Of a stretch of 64,000 nucleotides of DNA, positions 35,951 to 43,863 are shown in pieces (positions within the stretch are counted from its first letter, which is position 1; each line of letters begins with the position of its first letter). A model generated the notes under the pieces. That model had not been told where the DNA came from and did no database searches. It saw nothing but the letters and a program-made list of their open reading frames with translations. Origin of the DNA: Streptomyces canus (lineage in GTDB: Bacteria > Actinomycetota > Actinomycetes > Streptomycetales > Streptomycetaceae); NCBI RefSeq assembly GCF_030815415.1, contig NZ_JAUSWW010000001.1:1798001-1862000 (forward strand), in the 5' to 3' direction. The translations under genes and the position numbers were made by a program.

Positions 35951-36070
35951 GCCCTGTCGTCACATTCCCGCCTGCCCCGCGACGCCATGCACGCTCCCCC
36001 ACTGCCTTGAGGGCGTGGGGGAGCGTGCCGGGCGTCGCGACGGGGCAAACGTTGCCTGCCGCGGCACTAG
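35947..36070. repeat. CTAG-bounded palindromic element between convergent genes
   Basis: A long imperfect hairpin (arms about 35974-36001 and 36016-36046, with core GCACGCTCCCCCA / TGGGGGAGCGTGC) lies between two CTAG tetranucleotides. The left CTAG supplies the TAG stop of the response regulator, the right one the TAG stop of the P450 gene on the other strand. It can act as a bidirectional terminator. The outer 20 bp of each arm match poorly, so it is not a perfect terminal-inverted-repeat element. I recall similar GGCCCTGTCGTCA-type intergenic palindromes in other Streptomyces, which I cannot verify here. Confidence 0.7.
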
Positions 36071-37476
36071 TCTCCCGACCGGATGAGCCCCGTCAGATAC
36101 CGCCACAGCGACGACCGCCGCTTGACGGCCGGGTCCTGTGCCTCCGGTACGCCGTCGGCGGGCGCCTCGGCCGGTACGGGCCGCGGCACGAACGTGCCGG
36201 ACAGCTCGTAGCGCACCGGCAGGGATCGCAGCCCCCGCATGAACGGCGAGGAACGCCAGGGCAGTTGGTCCACCGGCAGGGCGAGCTCCAGATGACCGAA
36301 CCGTTCGACGATGCGGCTCACCCCGGCCGCCGCGATCGTCGACGCCAGCTCCCGGGCCGGGCACTGACGGGGGCCCGCACCCCACGCCAGATGCGCCCGG
36401 CTGCTGATGCTGGAGGAGCCCGGTGTCATCTGCCCGGCGAACAGGGGGTCGGCGTGCGCGGCGGCGGAGGAGACCCACACGGGGTCGCCGGCGTGGATGG
36501 TGTAGTCGCCGAGCGGGGTGTCCGCGGCCGCGAACCTCGGCACGAAGTTGACCAGCGGCGGCTTGCGCATGACCACCCGGTTCATGGTCTCCCGGACCAT
36601 GCCGGCGGACAGCGTCTGGCGCACCCCGCCGTCGCCCTCGCCGGAGATCACCTCGACGACGGTGTTGGAGATGAGGATGCCGACGTGGTCGGAGGTCATG
36701 CCGAGCAGCATGAACAGTTCGCGGGCCAGTTCGTCGACCGTGAGGTCCGGGTGGGCGGCGAGCAGATGGGAGGGGAAGTCGTCGCCGGGCTTCTCCCGCT
36801 TCGCGGCGGCCAGCTCCGAGAGCGTCACCAGCAGTCGCGCCAGGGCGGGTTCGGCGTCCGGGCCGGCGTCCAGCACCCGCCACATGTCCATCAGGGCGTC
36901 GTCGCCCTGCGAGCCGGGGAAGCCGAGAAGGTGGCTCGCCGCCATCAGCGGCAGCGGGCGGGAGAACTGCGCCGACAGGTCGGCGTTCCCCGTACGGCCG
37001 CCCTGCGCGAGCAGGCCGATCAGCTCGTCGGCGTAACCCGTGACGGCGGCCTTGAGCCGCTTGGCCTGCGGATGGCGCGGGTCCTGGAAGGGCCGCAGGG
37101 CGGTGTCCCAGGCGCCACGGAGCCGGGGGTAGCCGGGGCCGCCCTGGATCAGTACGTGGTTGACCTCGAGGGAGGGGCCGAGCGGCCAGTCGGCGGGCAC
37201 CCGCCCCTCGGTGCGGGCCCGCCAGTTCTCCAGACCCTTCGGCCAGCCCGCGTCGTCCTGGAGCACCTGGAGCGACTCGCGGTAGCCGAGCACGAGCCAG
37301 GCGGGCACGCCCAGCAGGTCGACCGGCGCGACGGGACCGTGGCGCTCACGCAACCGCTCGTAGACGAGCGCGGGGCGCGTCTCGTAGTCCCGCGTCAGCA
37401 GGGGTTCGGGAGCCAGGTCCTCCAGCCGTGCCCCGTCCGACGTGGACTCCACCTCGTCGACCACATGGAACTCCAT
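36067..37476 (-). CDS. Cytochrome P450, conservon type without canonical ExxR
   Basis: Heme-thiolate monooxygenase-like protein of 469 residues. The heme loop is AWGAGPRQCPARELA (cysteine about residue 366). The I-helix motif reads GMTSDH rather than AGxDT, and the K-helix has RETMNRV where ExxR is expected, so the arginine is out of register or absent. This agrees with the CYP157-type P450s of actinomycete conservons, for which loss of ExxR has been described. No conservon partners (kinase, roadblock, DUF742, GTPase) are near. Confidence 0.88.
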   Translation of the reverse strand: MEFHVVDEVESTSDGARLEDLAPEPLLTRDYETRPALVYERLRERHGPVAPVDLLGVPAWLVLGYRESLQVLQDDAGWPKGLENWRARTEGRVPADWPLGPSLEVNHVLIQGGPGYPRLRGAWDTALRPFQDPRHPQAKRLKAAVTGYADELIGLLAQGGRTGNADLSAQFSRPLPLMAASHLLGFPGSQGDDALMDMWRVLDAGPDAEPALARLLVTLSELAAAKREKPGDDFPSHLLAAHPDLTVDELARELFMLLGMTSDHVGILISNTVVEVISGEGDGGVRQTLSAGMVRETMNRVVMRKPPLVNFVPRFAAADTPLGDYTIHAGDPVWVSSAAAHADPLFAGQMTPGSSSISSRAHLAWGAGPRQCPARELASTIAAAGVSRIVERFGHLELALPVDQLPWRSSPFMRGLRSLPVRYELSGTFVPRPVPAEAPADGVPEAQDPAVKRRSSLWRYLTGLIRSGD

Positions 37477-37576
37477 CGTGCTGTCGCCCCCTTCGGCACC
37501 CCGGCCATGACAGACCGCACGGGACCCTACCCGAGGCGTGACAGGCGTCAAGTGCCGGGGTACTGACCGGTAGCGA

Positions 37577-38023
37577 TCAGTGTCGTTCACCCTTCTCTGC
37601 CACCAGCTGCTCCAGCCGGTCGAACCGCTCGTGCAGCGCCTGGACCGCCTCGTGGCCCAGCCGGTGGCGGCGCTTCTGTTCCCGGCCGACGAACCAGGTG
37701 GCCAGGGCCGCGGTGACCATGCCGTACGTGGTGATGCCGACGACCATCACCACCGTGCCGACGACCCGGCCCCACGGCGTCACCGGGTAGAAGTCGCCGT
37801 ATCCGACGGTCGTCGCCGTCTCGATCGACCACCACAGCGCCTTCGGGTACGACGTCAGATTGGCGCCCCGCGCCCCGTCCTCGGCGGCCACCGCCGCCCA
37901 CGAACCGAGCAGCATCACCACCGCGAGAACGGCCGTGGCACCGCCCGCCGCCTTCAGATGGAGCGAGCGCCCCTCCCGGGCCAGCAGCAACTCGACGGCC
38001 CTGGTCAGGTATCCGGGCAGCAT
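37577..38023 (-). CDS. Two-helix potassium channel
   Basis: Membrane protein of 148 residues with two transmembrane helices flanking a pore loop; the selectivity filter is TTVGYGDFYP (about residues 73-82). A basic coiled-coil-like tail (EQKRRHRLGHEAVQALHERFDRLEQLV) follows and may assist tetramer assembly, as in KcsA. The ATG with GAAGGAG at 5 nt is preferred over a GTG two codons earlier. Confidence 0.9.
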   Translation of the reverse strand: MLPGYLTRAVELLLAREGRSLHLKAAGGATAVLAVVMLLGSWAAVAAEDGARGANLTSYPKALWWSIETATTVGYGDFYPVTPWGRVVGTVVMVVGITTYGMVTAALATWFVGREQKRRHRLGHEAVQALHERFDRLEQLVAEKGERH

Positions 38024-38164
38024 GGCCACTCCTTCGGGTGCGGGCGCTTGGAGTCAGTGTCGGCGGCGGTGCGCGGGCGGGCATGCCGGGCGGCTCGTTC
38101 GAGTTGCCGTGCGCCGCACGCCGTCATCTGCTGGGGCCGACGCACCCCACGCGACGGAGGAGCC

Positions 38165-38491
38165 ATGGCGCCGGAGCCCCGATCGGTGCCGGAGACCTTC
38201 GCGTTCGCCTGCGGAGACTGCGGCCACTCCTGGGAGGCCACCTTCCAGGTCATGTTCTTCACCGACCCGCTGGACGCCTCGGGCCTGACCACGCAGGAGT
38301 ACGTCGACGAGGCGGGCAGGGCCATCAGGTCGCCCCTCGCCGACGCGGTCTGCTCCGAGTGCGGCGGCCGCAGGGTGAACGTCCTGGAGGCCGGGCACGC
38401 CGAACACACCCGGCACGCGGAGCCGGAACCCCGCACCCGCCACAAGCACCGCCTCCATCTCCCCCACCGCTCACCCGAACGGTCCGACTGA
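38165..38491 (+). CDS. Small zinc-ribbon hypothetical protein
   Basis: Protein of 108 residues with two Cys pairs, CGDC (about 16-19) and CSEC (about 63-66), that likely form one zinc site around the central FQVMFFTDP segment, and a His/Arg-rich tail. GGAGGAG sits 3-5 nt before the ATG. Function unknown; both neighbours are unrelated. Confidence 0.75.
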   Translation: MAPEPRSVPETFAFACGDCGHSWEATFQVMFFTDPLDASGLTTQEYVDEAGRAIRSPLADAVCSECGGRRVNVLEAGHAEHTRHAEPEPRTRHKHRLHLPHRSPERSD

Positions 38492-38556
38492 GCTGGTGAG
38501 CCGCGCGGGCCGGTGATGCGCTGAGGGCACCCCCGCGCCCCCAGGAGGCATCCGCG

Positions 38557-39336
38557 ATGACCCGTTGTCCGTCCCGACCCGCCCGCTTCCTCGCCCCGGC
38601 CCTGGCAGCGACCGTGCTGCTGACCTGTGCGGCCTGCTCGGACGACGACAAGGACGCCGGCGCCTCGGTAATCGGCGCCTCCCCCCTGGCCGCCGACTCC
38701 CCGACCGCCTCCGCTCCGGCCCGCCTCACCGAGGCCGGGGCCCGCCGGGCCCTCATCACCGAGACCGACCTCGAGGACGACTGGACGCGGGTCGAGGACG
38801 CCGCGACCTGGCGCGACAGCCTGCTCATCGGCAAGGTCGACGTGGCCGACTTCCTCACCGCCAAGGCGGACGCCGCCGACTGCCAGAAGCTCCTCGACGG
38901 CCTCTACAGCGAGGAGTTGCTCGGCAAGCCGTCCGGCGCCTCCGCGCTCACCGGCTTCGAGGAGGAGGACTCCCGGCTGCTCTACCAGGTGGGCGCCTAC
39001 CGGCAGCCGGGCCTCGACGCCTCCCTGGCCTGGCTGAAGTCCCTGCCGACCAAGTGCGACCAGTTCGTCGCGATCGACTCCGCGGGCGACCGGCGCACCG
39101 TGCAGGTCACCGAGACCTCGCTGCCCGAGGAGGGCGACGCACGAGAGGGGCTGCGGGTGACGGTCCAGGGCACGTCCGGCGGCAACCCGGCCACTCTCAC
39201 CCTGGACGTCGCCGCCGTACGCGTCGGCACGGACGCGATCACAGTGACGGCCGGTGGTCTGGACGGCGTCGAGGACGACACCGTCAAGGACGCGGTGAGC
39301 GCGGGCACCAAGCGCCTCGACGACGTACTGAGCTAG
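38557..39336 (+). CDS. Putative secreted lipoprotein
   Basis: Protein of 259 residues with a signal sequence ending in the lipobox LTCAAC (cysteine about residue 27), an Asp/Ala/Ser-rich linker, and a soluble domain of about 190 residues. The segment ARRALITETDLEDDW and the later pattern resemble the sensor-like extracytoplasmic domains (PknH-like fold) of actinomycete lipoproteins, but I do not recognise a named family with certainty. AGGAGG ribosome-binding site. Confidence 0.78.
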   Translation: MTRCPSRPARFLAPALAATVLLTCAACSDDDKDAGASVIGASPLAADSPTASAPARLTEAGARRALITETDLEDDWTRVEDAATWRDSLLIGKVDVADFLTAKADAADCQKLLDGLYSEELLGKPSGASALTGFEEEDSRLLYQVGAYRQPGLDASLAWLKSLPTKCDQFVAIDSAGDRRTVQVTETSLPEEGDAREGLRVTVQGTSGGNPATLTLDVAAVRVGTDAITVTAGGLDGVEDDTVKDAVSAGTKRLDDVLS

Positions 39337-39456
39337 GACAACCCCTCTTCCGCACCGCCCACTTGAGCCGATCCCGGGACAGCTTGATCATCCGGCGGCA
39401 CAATGGCGACGACGGGCTGCGGCGCCGCGGTCGTCGGAGCGAGGAGAGGACGAGAC

Positions 39457-40260
39457 GTGAGTGACACCCCGGACCTGCCGTCGAGGCTGAACACCGGTGT
39501 CGCGCACAACGCGCGCGTGTGGAACTACTGGATCGGCGGCAAGGACAACTACGAGGTCGACCAGCGGGTCGGCGAGCAGGTCGCCGGGATGTTCCCGGTC
39601 ATCCGGTCCATCGCCCGCGCCGACCGCGACTTCCTCGGCCGGGCCGTGCGCCACTTGGCCGCCGAGCGCGGGGTACGCCAGTTCCTGGACATCGGCACCG
39701 GCCTGCCGACGGTGGACAACACCCACGAGATCGCCCAGCGCATCGCCCCGGACGCGCGGATCGTCTACGTCGACAACGACCCCGTCGTCCTCGCGCACGC
39801 CCACACCCTGCTCACCAGCACCGGCGAGGGCGTCACCGCCTACATCGACGCCGACGTCCACGAGCCGGAGGCGATCCTCGAACGCGCCGCGCACACCCTG
39901 GACTTCACCGAGCCCGTCGCGGTGATGATGCTGGGCATCCTCAACTTCGTGCTCGACTACGACAAGGCGCGGGACATCGTCCGCCGGGTGCTGGCCGAAG
40001 TCCCCTCCGGCAGCTGTCTGGTGCTCACCCACCCCACTTTCGACGACGCCCTCGGCGGCGCGGGCCAGATCCCGGCCATGAAGTTCTGGAACGAGAACGC
40101 CACCCCGCCGATCACCGCCCGCAGCGGCACCGACATCGCCGCGTTCTTCGAGGGACTGGACTTCCTGGAGCCGGGTCTGGTGTCGTGCTCGCAGTGGCGC
40201 GCCGAGACCGACTCCCCGCACGTGGTACCGCAGTTCGGCGCGGTGGCCGTGAAACCCTGA
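39457..40260 (+). CDS. SAM-dependent methyltransferase, DUF574/SAV2177 family (second copy)
   Basis: Paralogue of the protein at 23.8 kb, 267 residues, with VWNYWIGGKDNYEVDQ near the N-terminus, LDIGTGLPTVDNTHEIAQ and VYVDNDPVVLAHA. The GTG start has a GAGGAGAGGA site; an ATG 18 codons upstream lacks one. The two copies differ throughout, so this is an old duplication. Target unknown. Confidence 0.9.
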   Translation: MSDTPDLPSRLNTGVAHNARVWNYWIGGKDNYEVDQRVGEQVAGMFPVIRSIARADRDFLGRAVRHLAAERGVRQFLDIGTGLPTVDNTHEIAQRIAPDARIVYVDNDPVVLAHAHTLLTSTGEGVTAYIDADVHEPEAILERAAHTLDFTEPVAVMMLGILNFVLDYDKARDIVRRVLAEVPSGSCLVLTHPTFDDALGGAGQIPAMKFWNENATPPITARSGTDIAAFFEGLDFLEPGLVSCSQWRAETDSPHVVPQFGAVAVKP

Positions 40261-40290
40261 CACGCTGGCCCAGCCCGTCGTGGAGGACGT

Positions 40291-41703
40291 ATGACACCCC
40301 TTTCCGACCCCGCCGACCCGGTCCCCGGCGGACGTCCCGGTGACGTCGACCGTGCCACCGCCCTGAGCGACGAACTGGCCGAGAGGGGCGTGCACGGCGT
40401 CGTGCTGTCCTACGTCGACACCGCGGGCGTCGGCCGGGTGAAGACGGTCCCGACGGCCAGGCTGGCCTCGGCCGCGGCCTGGGGCGTCGGTATGTCGCCG
40501 GTCTTCGACACCTTCCTGGCGAACGACTCCATCGTCAGCACCGACGTCCTCGGCTCCCCGGACGGCGACCTGCGCCTCTACCCCGACCTCGACCGGCTCG
40601 TGGTCCTGGCCGGGCAGCCCGGCTGGGCCTGGGCGCCGGTCGATCGCGTCACCCAGGAGGGCGAGCGGCACCCGGGCTGCACCCGCACCTTCCTGCGCCG
40701 GCTCGTCGCGGACGCGGAGCAGCGGCACGGGATCACCTTCAAGGCGGCCGTCGAGGTCGAGTGGGCGATCGGCCAAGGCCCGTCGGCCGAGGGGGACTTC
40801 GTCCCGGCCCTGTCGGGTCCGGCCTACGGCGCGATCCGCCAGGTCGAGGTCAGTGACTACACGGCCGATCTGCTGGCCGCGTTCGCGGCACAGGGCGTCG
40901 ACGTCGAACAGCTCCATCCCGAGTACGCGGCCGGGCAGTTCGAGGTCTCGGTGGGCGCCCTGGACCCGGTGGCGGCGGCCGACCGGAGCGTGCTGGTGCG
41001 GCAGACGATCCGCGCGGTGGCCGCGCGCCACGGGTTCGTGGTCTCGTTCGCCCCGGCGGTCCTCGCCCAGGGCGTCGGCAACGGCGGCCATCTCCATCTC
41101 TCCGCCTGGCGCGACGGCACGAACCTCCACGCGGGCGGCGACGGCCGCTACGGCATGACGGCACAGGCGGAGTCCTTCGCGGCCGGGGTACTGGCCCACC
41201 TCCCGGCCCTCACGGCCGTCACCGCCCCCAGTCCGGCCAGCTATCTGCGCCTCAAACCCTCCCAGTGGGCAGGGGTGTTCACCGCCTGGGGCCGCGAGAC
41301 CCGCGAGGCGGCGCTGCGCGTCGTCACGGGCACCCTCGGCCTGCGCGACCAGGCGGCCAACCTGGAGGTCAAGCCGGTCGACCTGGCCGCCAACCCGTAT
41401 CTGGCGCTGGGGAGTGTGATCGCCGCGGGCCTGGACGGCATCACGTCGTCCACGCCGCTCCCCGAGGAGATCACCGGCGACCCGGCCCGCCTCGAAGCCG
41501 GCACCGCGACGGCCCGCGGCGTACGCCGGCTGCCCGCGTCGCTGGCGGAGGCGGTGGTGGCGTTCCGCGGGGACAAGACGCTGCGCGGCGCCCTGGGCAC
41601 GGTGCTCGCCGACGCCGTGATCGCCGTACGGGAAGGCGAGATCGCGGCCGTGGCCGGGCTGGACGACGAGCAGGTCGCGGCGGCGTACCGCTGGAAGTAC
41701 TGA
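40291..41703 (+). CDS. Glutamine synthetase-like gamma-glutamyl ligase
   Basis: ATP-dependent ligase of 470 residues with the glutamine synthetase fold. Metal and substrate motifs are EVEWAIG, EYAAGQFEVS, NGGHLHLSAW (around residue 268) and RLKPSQWAGVFTAWGRE. It belongs to the divergent GlnA-like branch (polyamine, ethanolamine or amine gamma-glutamylation) rather than nitrogen-assimilating GlnA. The next gene, an amidohydrolase, starts 1 bp after its stop; fungal FluG and plant NodGS fuse these two domains. Confidence 0.87.
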   Translation: MTPLSDPADPVPGGRPGDVDRATALSDELAERGVHGVVLSYVDTAGVGRVKTVPTARLASAAAWGVGMSPVFDTFLANDSIVSTDVLGSPDGDLRLYPDLDRLVVLAGQPGWAWAPVDRVTQEGERHPGCTRTFLRRLVADAEQRHGITFKAAVEVEWAIGQGPSAEGDFVPALSGPAYGAIRQVEVSDYTADLLAAFAAQGVDVEQLHPEYAAGQFEVSVGALDPVAAADRSVLVRQTIRAVAARHGFVVSFAPAVLAQGVGNGGHLHLSAWRDGTNLHAGGDGRYGMTAQAESFAAGVLAHLPALTAVTAPSPASYLRLKPSQWAGVFTAWGRETREAALRVVTGTLGLRDQAANLEVKPVDLAANPYLALGSVIAAGLDGITSSTPLPEEITGDPARLEAGTATARGVRRLPASLAEAVVAFRGDKTLRGALGTVLADAVIAVREGEIAAVAGLDDEQVAAAYRWKY

Positions 41704-41704
41704 C

Positions 41705-42805
41705 ATGGGCGCGGTCCACGAGGCGCTCGCCGCCCTGAGTCTGGTCGACCACCACTGCCACGGTGTCGTGACCGCCGACCTGGACCGGCCCGGCTTCGAG
41801 TCGCTGCTGACCGAGGGCGACCGCTGGCCGGGCGGCTCGCCCTTCGACACCCCGGTGGGTGTGGCCGTACGCCGCCACTGCGCACCGCTGCTCGGCCTGG
41901 ACCGGCACGCCCCGCCGCGGGAGTACCTGGCGCGGCGGACGGAGCTGGGCTGGCGGGAGGTGAACCGGCGCTTCCTGGCCGCCGCCGGCACCGGCACGTA
42001 CTGCGTGGACACCGGTTTCGGTCCGGCCGAGCTCGCCGCGGACGACGTGTACGAGGTCGTCCGGCTGGAGAGCGTCGAGGAGGCGATGGCGGCCGGGGGC
42101 GTGGAGCCCGACGCATACGCGCGGGCTTTCCACTCGGCCGCGCGGCAGGCGGTGGGGCGGCCGGGCGTGGTGGCGGTGAAGTCCGTGGCGGCCTACCGGA
42201 CCGGCTTCGATCTGGATCCGGCGCGTCCGTCGGCGGCGGAGGTCGAGCGGGCGGCGCGGCACCGGCTCGCGGCGGGCGGCCGGCTGGAGGACCCGGTCCT
42301 CGTCCGGAACCTGCTCTGGACGGCGGTCGACCTGGGCCTTCCGCTCCAGCTGCACACGGGGTTCGGCGACAACGACATCCGGCTGCACCGGGTGGATCCC
42401 ACGCACCTCACGGACTGGCTGCATCTGACCGCCGGTACGATCCCGGTACTGCTGCTGCACTGCTGGCCGTATCAGCGGCAGGCCGGCTATCTGGCGGCGG
42501 TCTTCGAGCAGGTGTACCTCGACGTGGGCCTGACCTTGCACCACGTCGGTCCGGCACGGGCACGGGCGGTACTGGAGGAGGCGTTGGAGATCACACCGTT
42601 CCGCAAACTGCTGTACAGCTCCGACGCGTACGGTCTGTCCGAGTTCTACGCGCTCGGCGCGCTGTCCTTCCGCAAGGGCCTGGGCGAGCTGCTCCAGGAC
42701 CGGGTGGACGACGACGAGCTGAGCCTGTCCGACGCGCTGCGGCTCGCAGAGTGGGCGGGAGCACACAATGCCCATCAGGTCTACCGTCTTTCCGGCTCCT
42801 CCTGA
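41705..42805 (+). CDS. Amidohydrolase family protein (FluG N-terminal-like)
   Basis: TIM-barrel metal-dependent hydrolase of 366 residues. LVDHHCHGVV gives the N-terminal HxH-type pair, LQLHTGFGDND a third histidine, and VLLLHCWPY a fourth; YSSDAYG near residue 300 supplies the aspartate. It is translationally linked to the GS-like gene (TGAcATG). The pair may make and cleave a gamma-glutamyl intermediate, as proposed for gamma-glutamylation routes of amine breakdown. Confidence 0.85.
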   Translation: MGAVHEALAALSLVDHHCHGVVTADLDRPGFESLLTEGDRWPGGSPFDTPVGVAVRRHCAPLLGLDRHAPPREYLARRTELGWREVNRRFLAAAGTGTYCVDTGFGPAELAADDVYEVVRLESVEEAMAAGGVEPDAYARAFHSAARQAVGRPGVVAVKSVAAYRTGFDLDPARPSAAEVERAARHRLAAGGRLEDPVLVRNLLWTAVDLGLPLQLHTGFGDNDIRLHRVDPTHLTDWLHLTAGTIPVLLLHCWPYQRQAGYLAAVFEQVYLDVGLTLHHVGPARARAVLEEALEITPFRKLLYSSDAYGLSEFYALGALSFRKGLGELLQDRVDDDELSLSDALRLAEWAGAHNAHQVYRLSGSS

Positions 42806-42808
42806 AAG

Positions 42809-42820
42809 TATGATCAAGCA
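42809..42820 (+). promoter_or_regulatory. Leaderless-type -10 box of the NUDIX-like gene
   Basis: TATGAT, close to consensus, ends 6 nt before the ATG (spacer CAAGCA). No ribosome-binding site is present. Confidence 0.55.
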
Positions 42821-43357
42821 ATGTCTGACATGACCGAAACCACGCCCGGCTGGCTGACTACGGACGACCTCGAGCAGGCGCGCGCCCGTATGCCGATCCT
42901 GTACGTCGAGGCCGTGCCCGTACGCGTCGACGACAGCGGCGAATTGACCAGCGTCGGCCTGCTGCTGCGCATGGGTTCCGGCGGGACGGTCAGCCGGACG
43001 CTGGTCTCCGGCCGTGTTCTGCACCACGAGCGCGTCCGCGACGCCCTCATGCGGAACCTGGAGAAGGACCTCGGCCCGGTGGCGCTGCCCCGCATCCCGG
43101 CGGCCCCGCAGCCCTTCACGGTGGCCGAGTACTTCCCGACGCAGGGCATCACGCCCTACCACGACCCCCGTCAGCACGCGGTGTCGCTGGCCTACGTCGT
43201 CCCGGTGACCGGTGACTGCCGCCCCCGCCAGGACGCCCTCGACCTGGTCTGGTTCAGCCCCCAGGACGCCGTGTCGGAGGCGGTGCAGAGCGAGATGCCC
43301 GGCGGGCACGGCGTGCTGCTGAAGCAGGCGCTGGCACACCTGGGCTGCGCGGTCTGA
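42821..43357 (+). CDS. NUDIX-like DUF4916 family protein
   Basis: Protein of 178 residues of a conserved actinobacterial family (MTETTPGWLTTDDLEQARARMP near the N-terminus and YFPTQGITPYHDPRQHAVSLAYVVP in the centre). It has the NUDIX fold pattern but no canonical GX5EX7REUXEEXGU box, so hydrolase activity is doubtful. It overlaps its own strong leaderless promoter. Confidence 0.82.
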   Translation: MSDMTETTPGWLTTDDLEQARARMPILYVEAVPVRVDDSGELTSVGLLLRMGSGGTVSRTLVSGRVLHHERVRDALMRNLEKDLGPVALPRIPAAPQPFTVAEYFPTQGITPYHDPRQHAVSLAYVVPVTGDCRPRQDALDLVWFSPQDAVSEAVQSEMPGGHGVLLKQALAHLGCAV

Positions 43358-43367
43358 CCGGCCGGCC

Positions 43368-43691
43368 CTATTCGGCGTTGCGCTGGGTCGTGCCCGGCTC
43401 GCCCGTGTCCCGCCGCCACTCGACGACCAGCTCGTCCTTGGTGCCGAACCGGACGAGATGCCGTCCCACCACGTCCTCCAGGACGGCGAGGTGCTCGGCA
43501 TCCGTCTCCACCGCGAGCAGCAGGGCACCCTCGGTCGCGGTGAGCGTGCCGGTGCCGTTCTGGAACACGATGCCGCCCTCCCCCGAACCCTCGTCCCAGC
43601 TCGTCTCGCTGCGGCGGCCCAGATGGGAGGCGAGCTGTTTGGCGTAGCGGTGGGGGCGGTCGGTGGCGACTCGGGCTTCCGATCGGGGCAT
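43368..43691 (-). CDS. DUF2218 domain-containing protein
   Basis: Small protein of 107 residues matching DUF2218 (N-terminal SEARVATDRPHRYAKQLASHLGRR and the later AEHLAVLEDVVGRHLVRFG). Family members occur near siderophore and stress genes, but their role is unknown. It converges with the NUDIX-like gene 10 bp away and diverges from the surface-protein gene. Confidence 0.85.
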   Translation of the reverse strand: MPRSEARVATDRPHRYAKQLASHLGRRSETSWDEGSGEGGIVFQNGTGTLTATEGALLLAVETDAEHLAVLEDVVGRHLVRFGTKDELVVEWRRDTGEPGTTQRNAE

Positions 43692-43863
43692 GGTGGTACT
43701 CCAGCTGTGGATTCCGGTGCGGTCGGGTGCCCTGAGCTTACTGAGACCTCACGGATCCCTGAGGAGTACAACCATTCGGCGAGCGCTGACGTCTCACTCC
43801 CGGGAACTCGCGTTCCCCGCGGTTCGACCGACCGCCACCGCCGATTCATACAAAGGGACCCGC

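Noticed and set aside
35947..36070. Calling the palindrome a classical MITE with terminal inverted repeats.
   Set aside because: The outer 20 bp of the two arms do not match well; only the inner arms and the CTAG borders do.
39388..42012. An 874-codon minus-strand frame opposite the methyltransferase and GS-like genes.
   Set aside because: Shadow of real genes; rich in Gly/Arg/Asp/Val with no motif.
42821..43357. Calling the DUF4916 protein an active NUDIX hydrolase.
   Set aside because: The canonical NUDIX box is not present, so only the fold-level assignment is kept.
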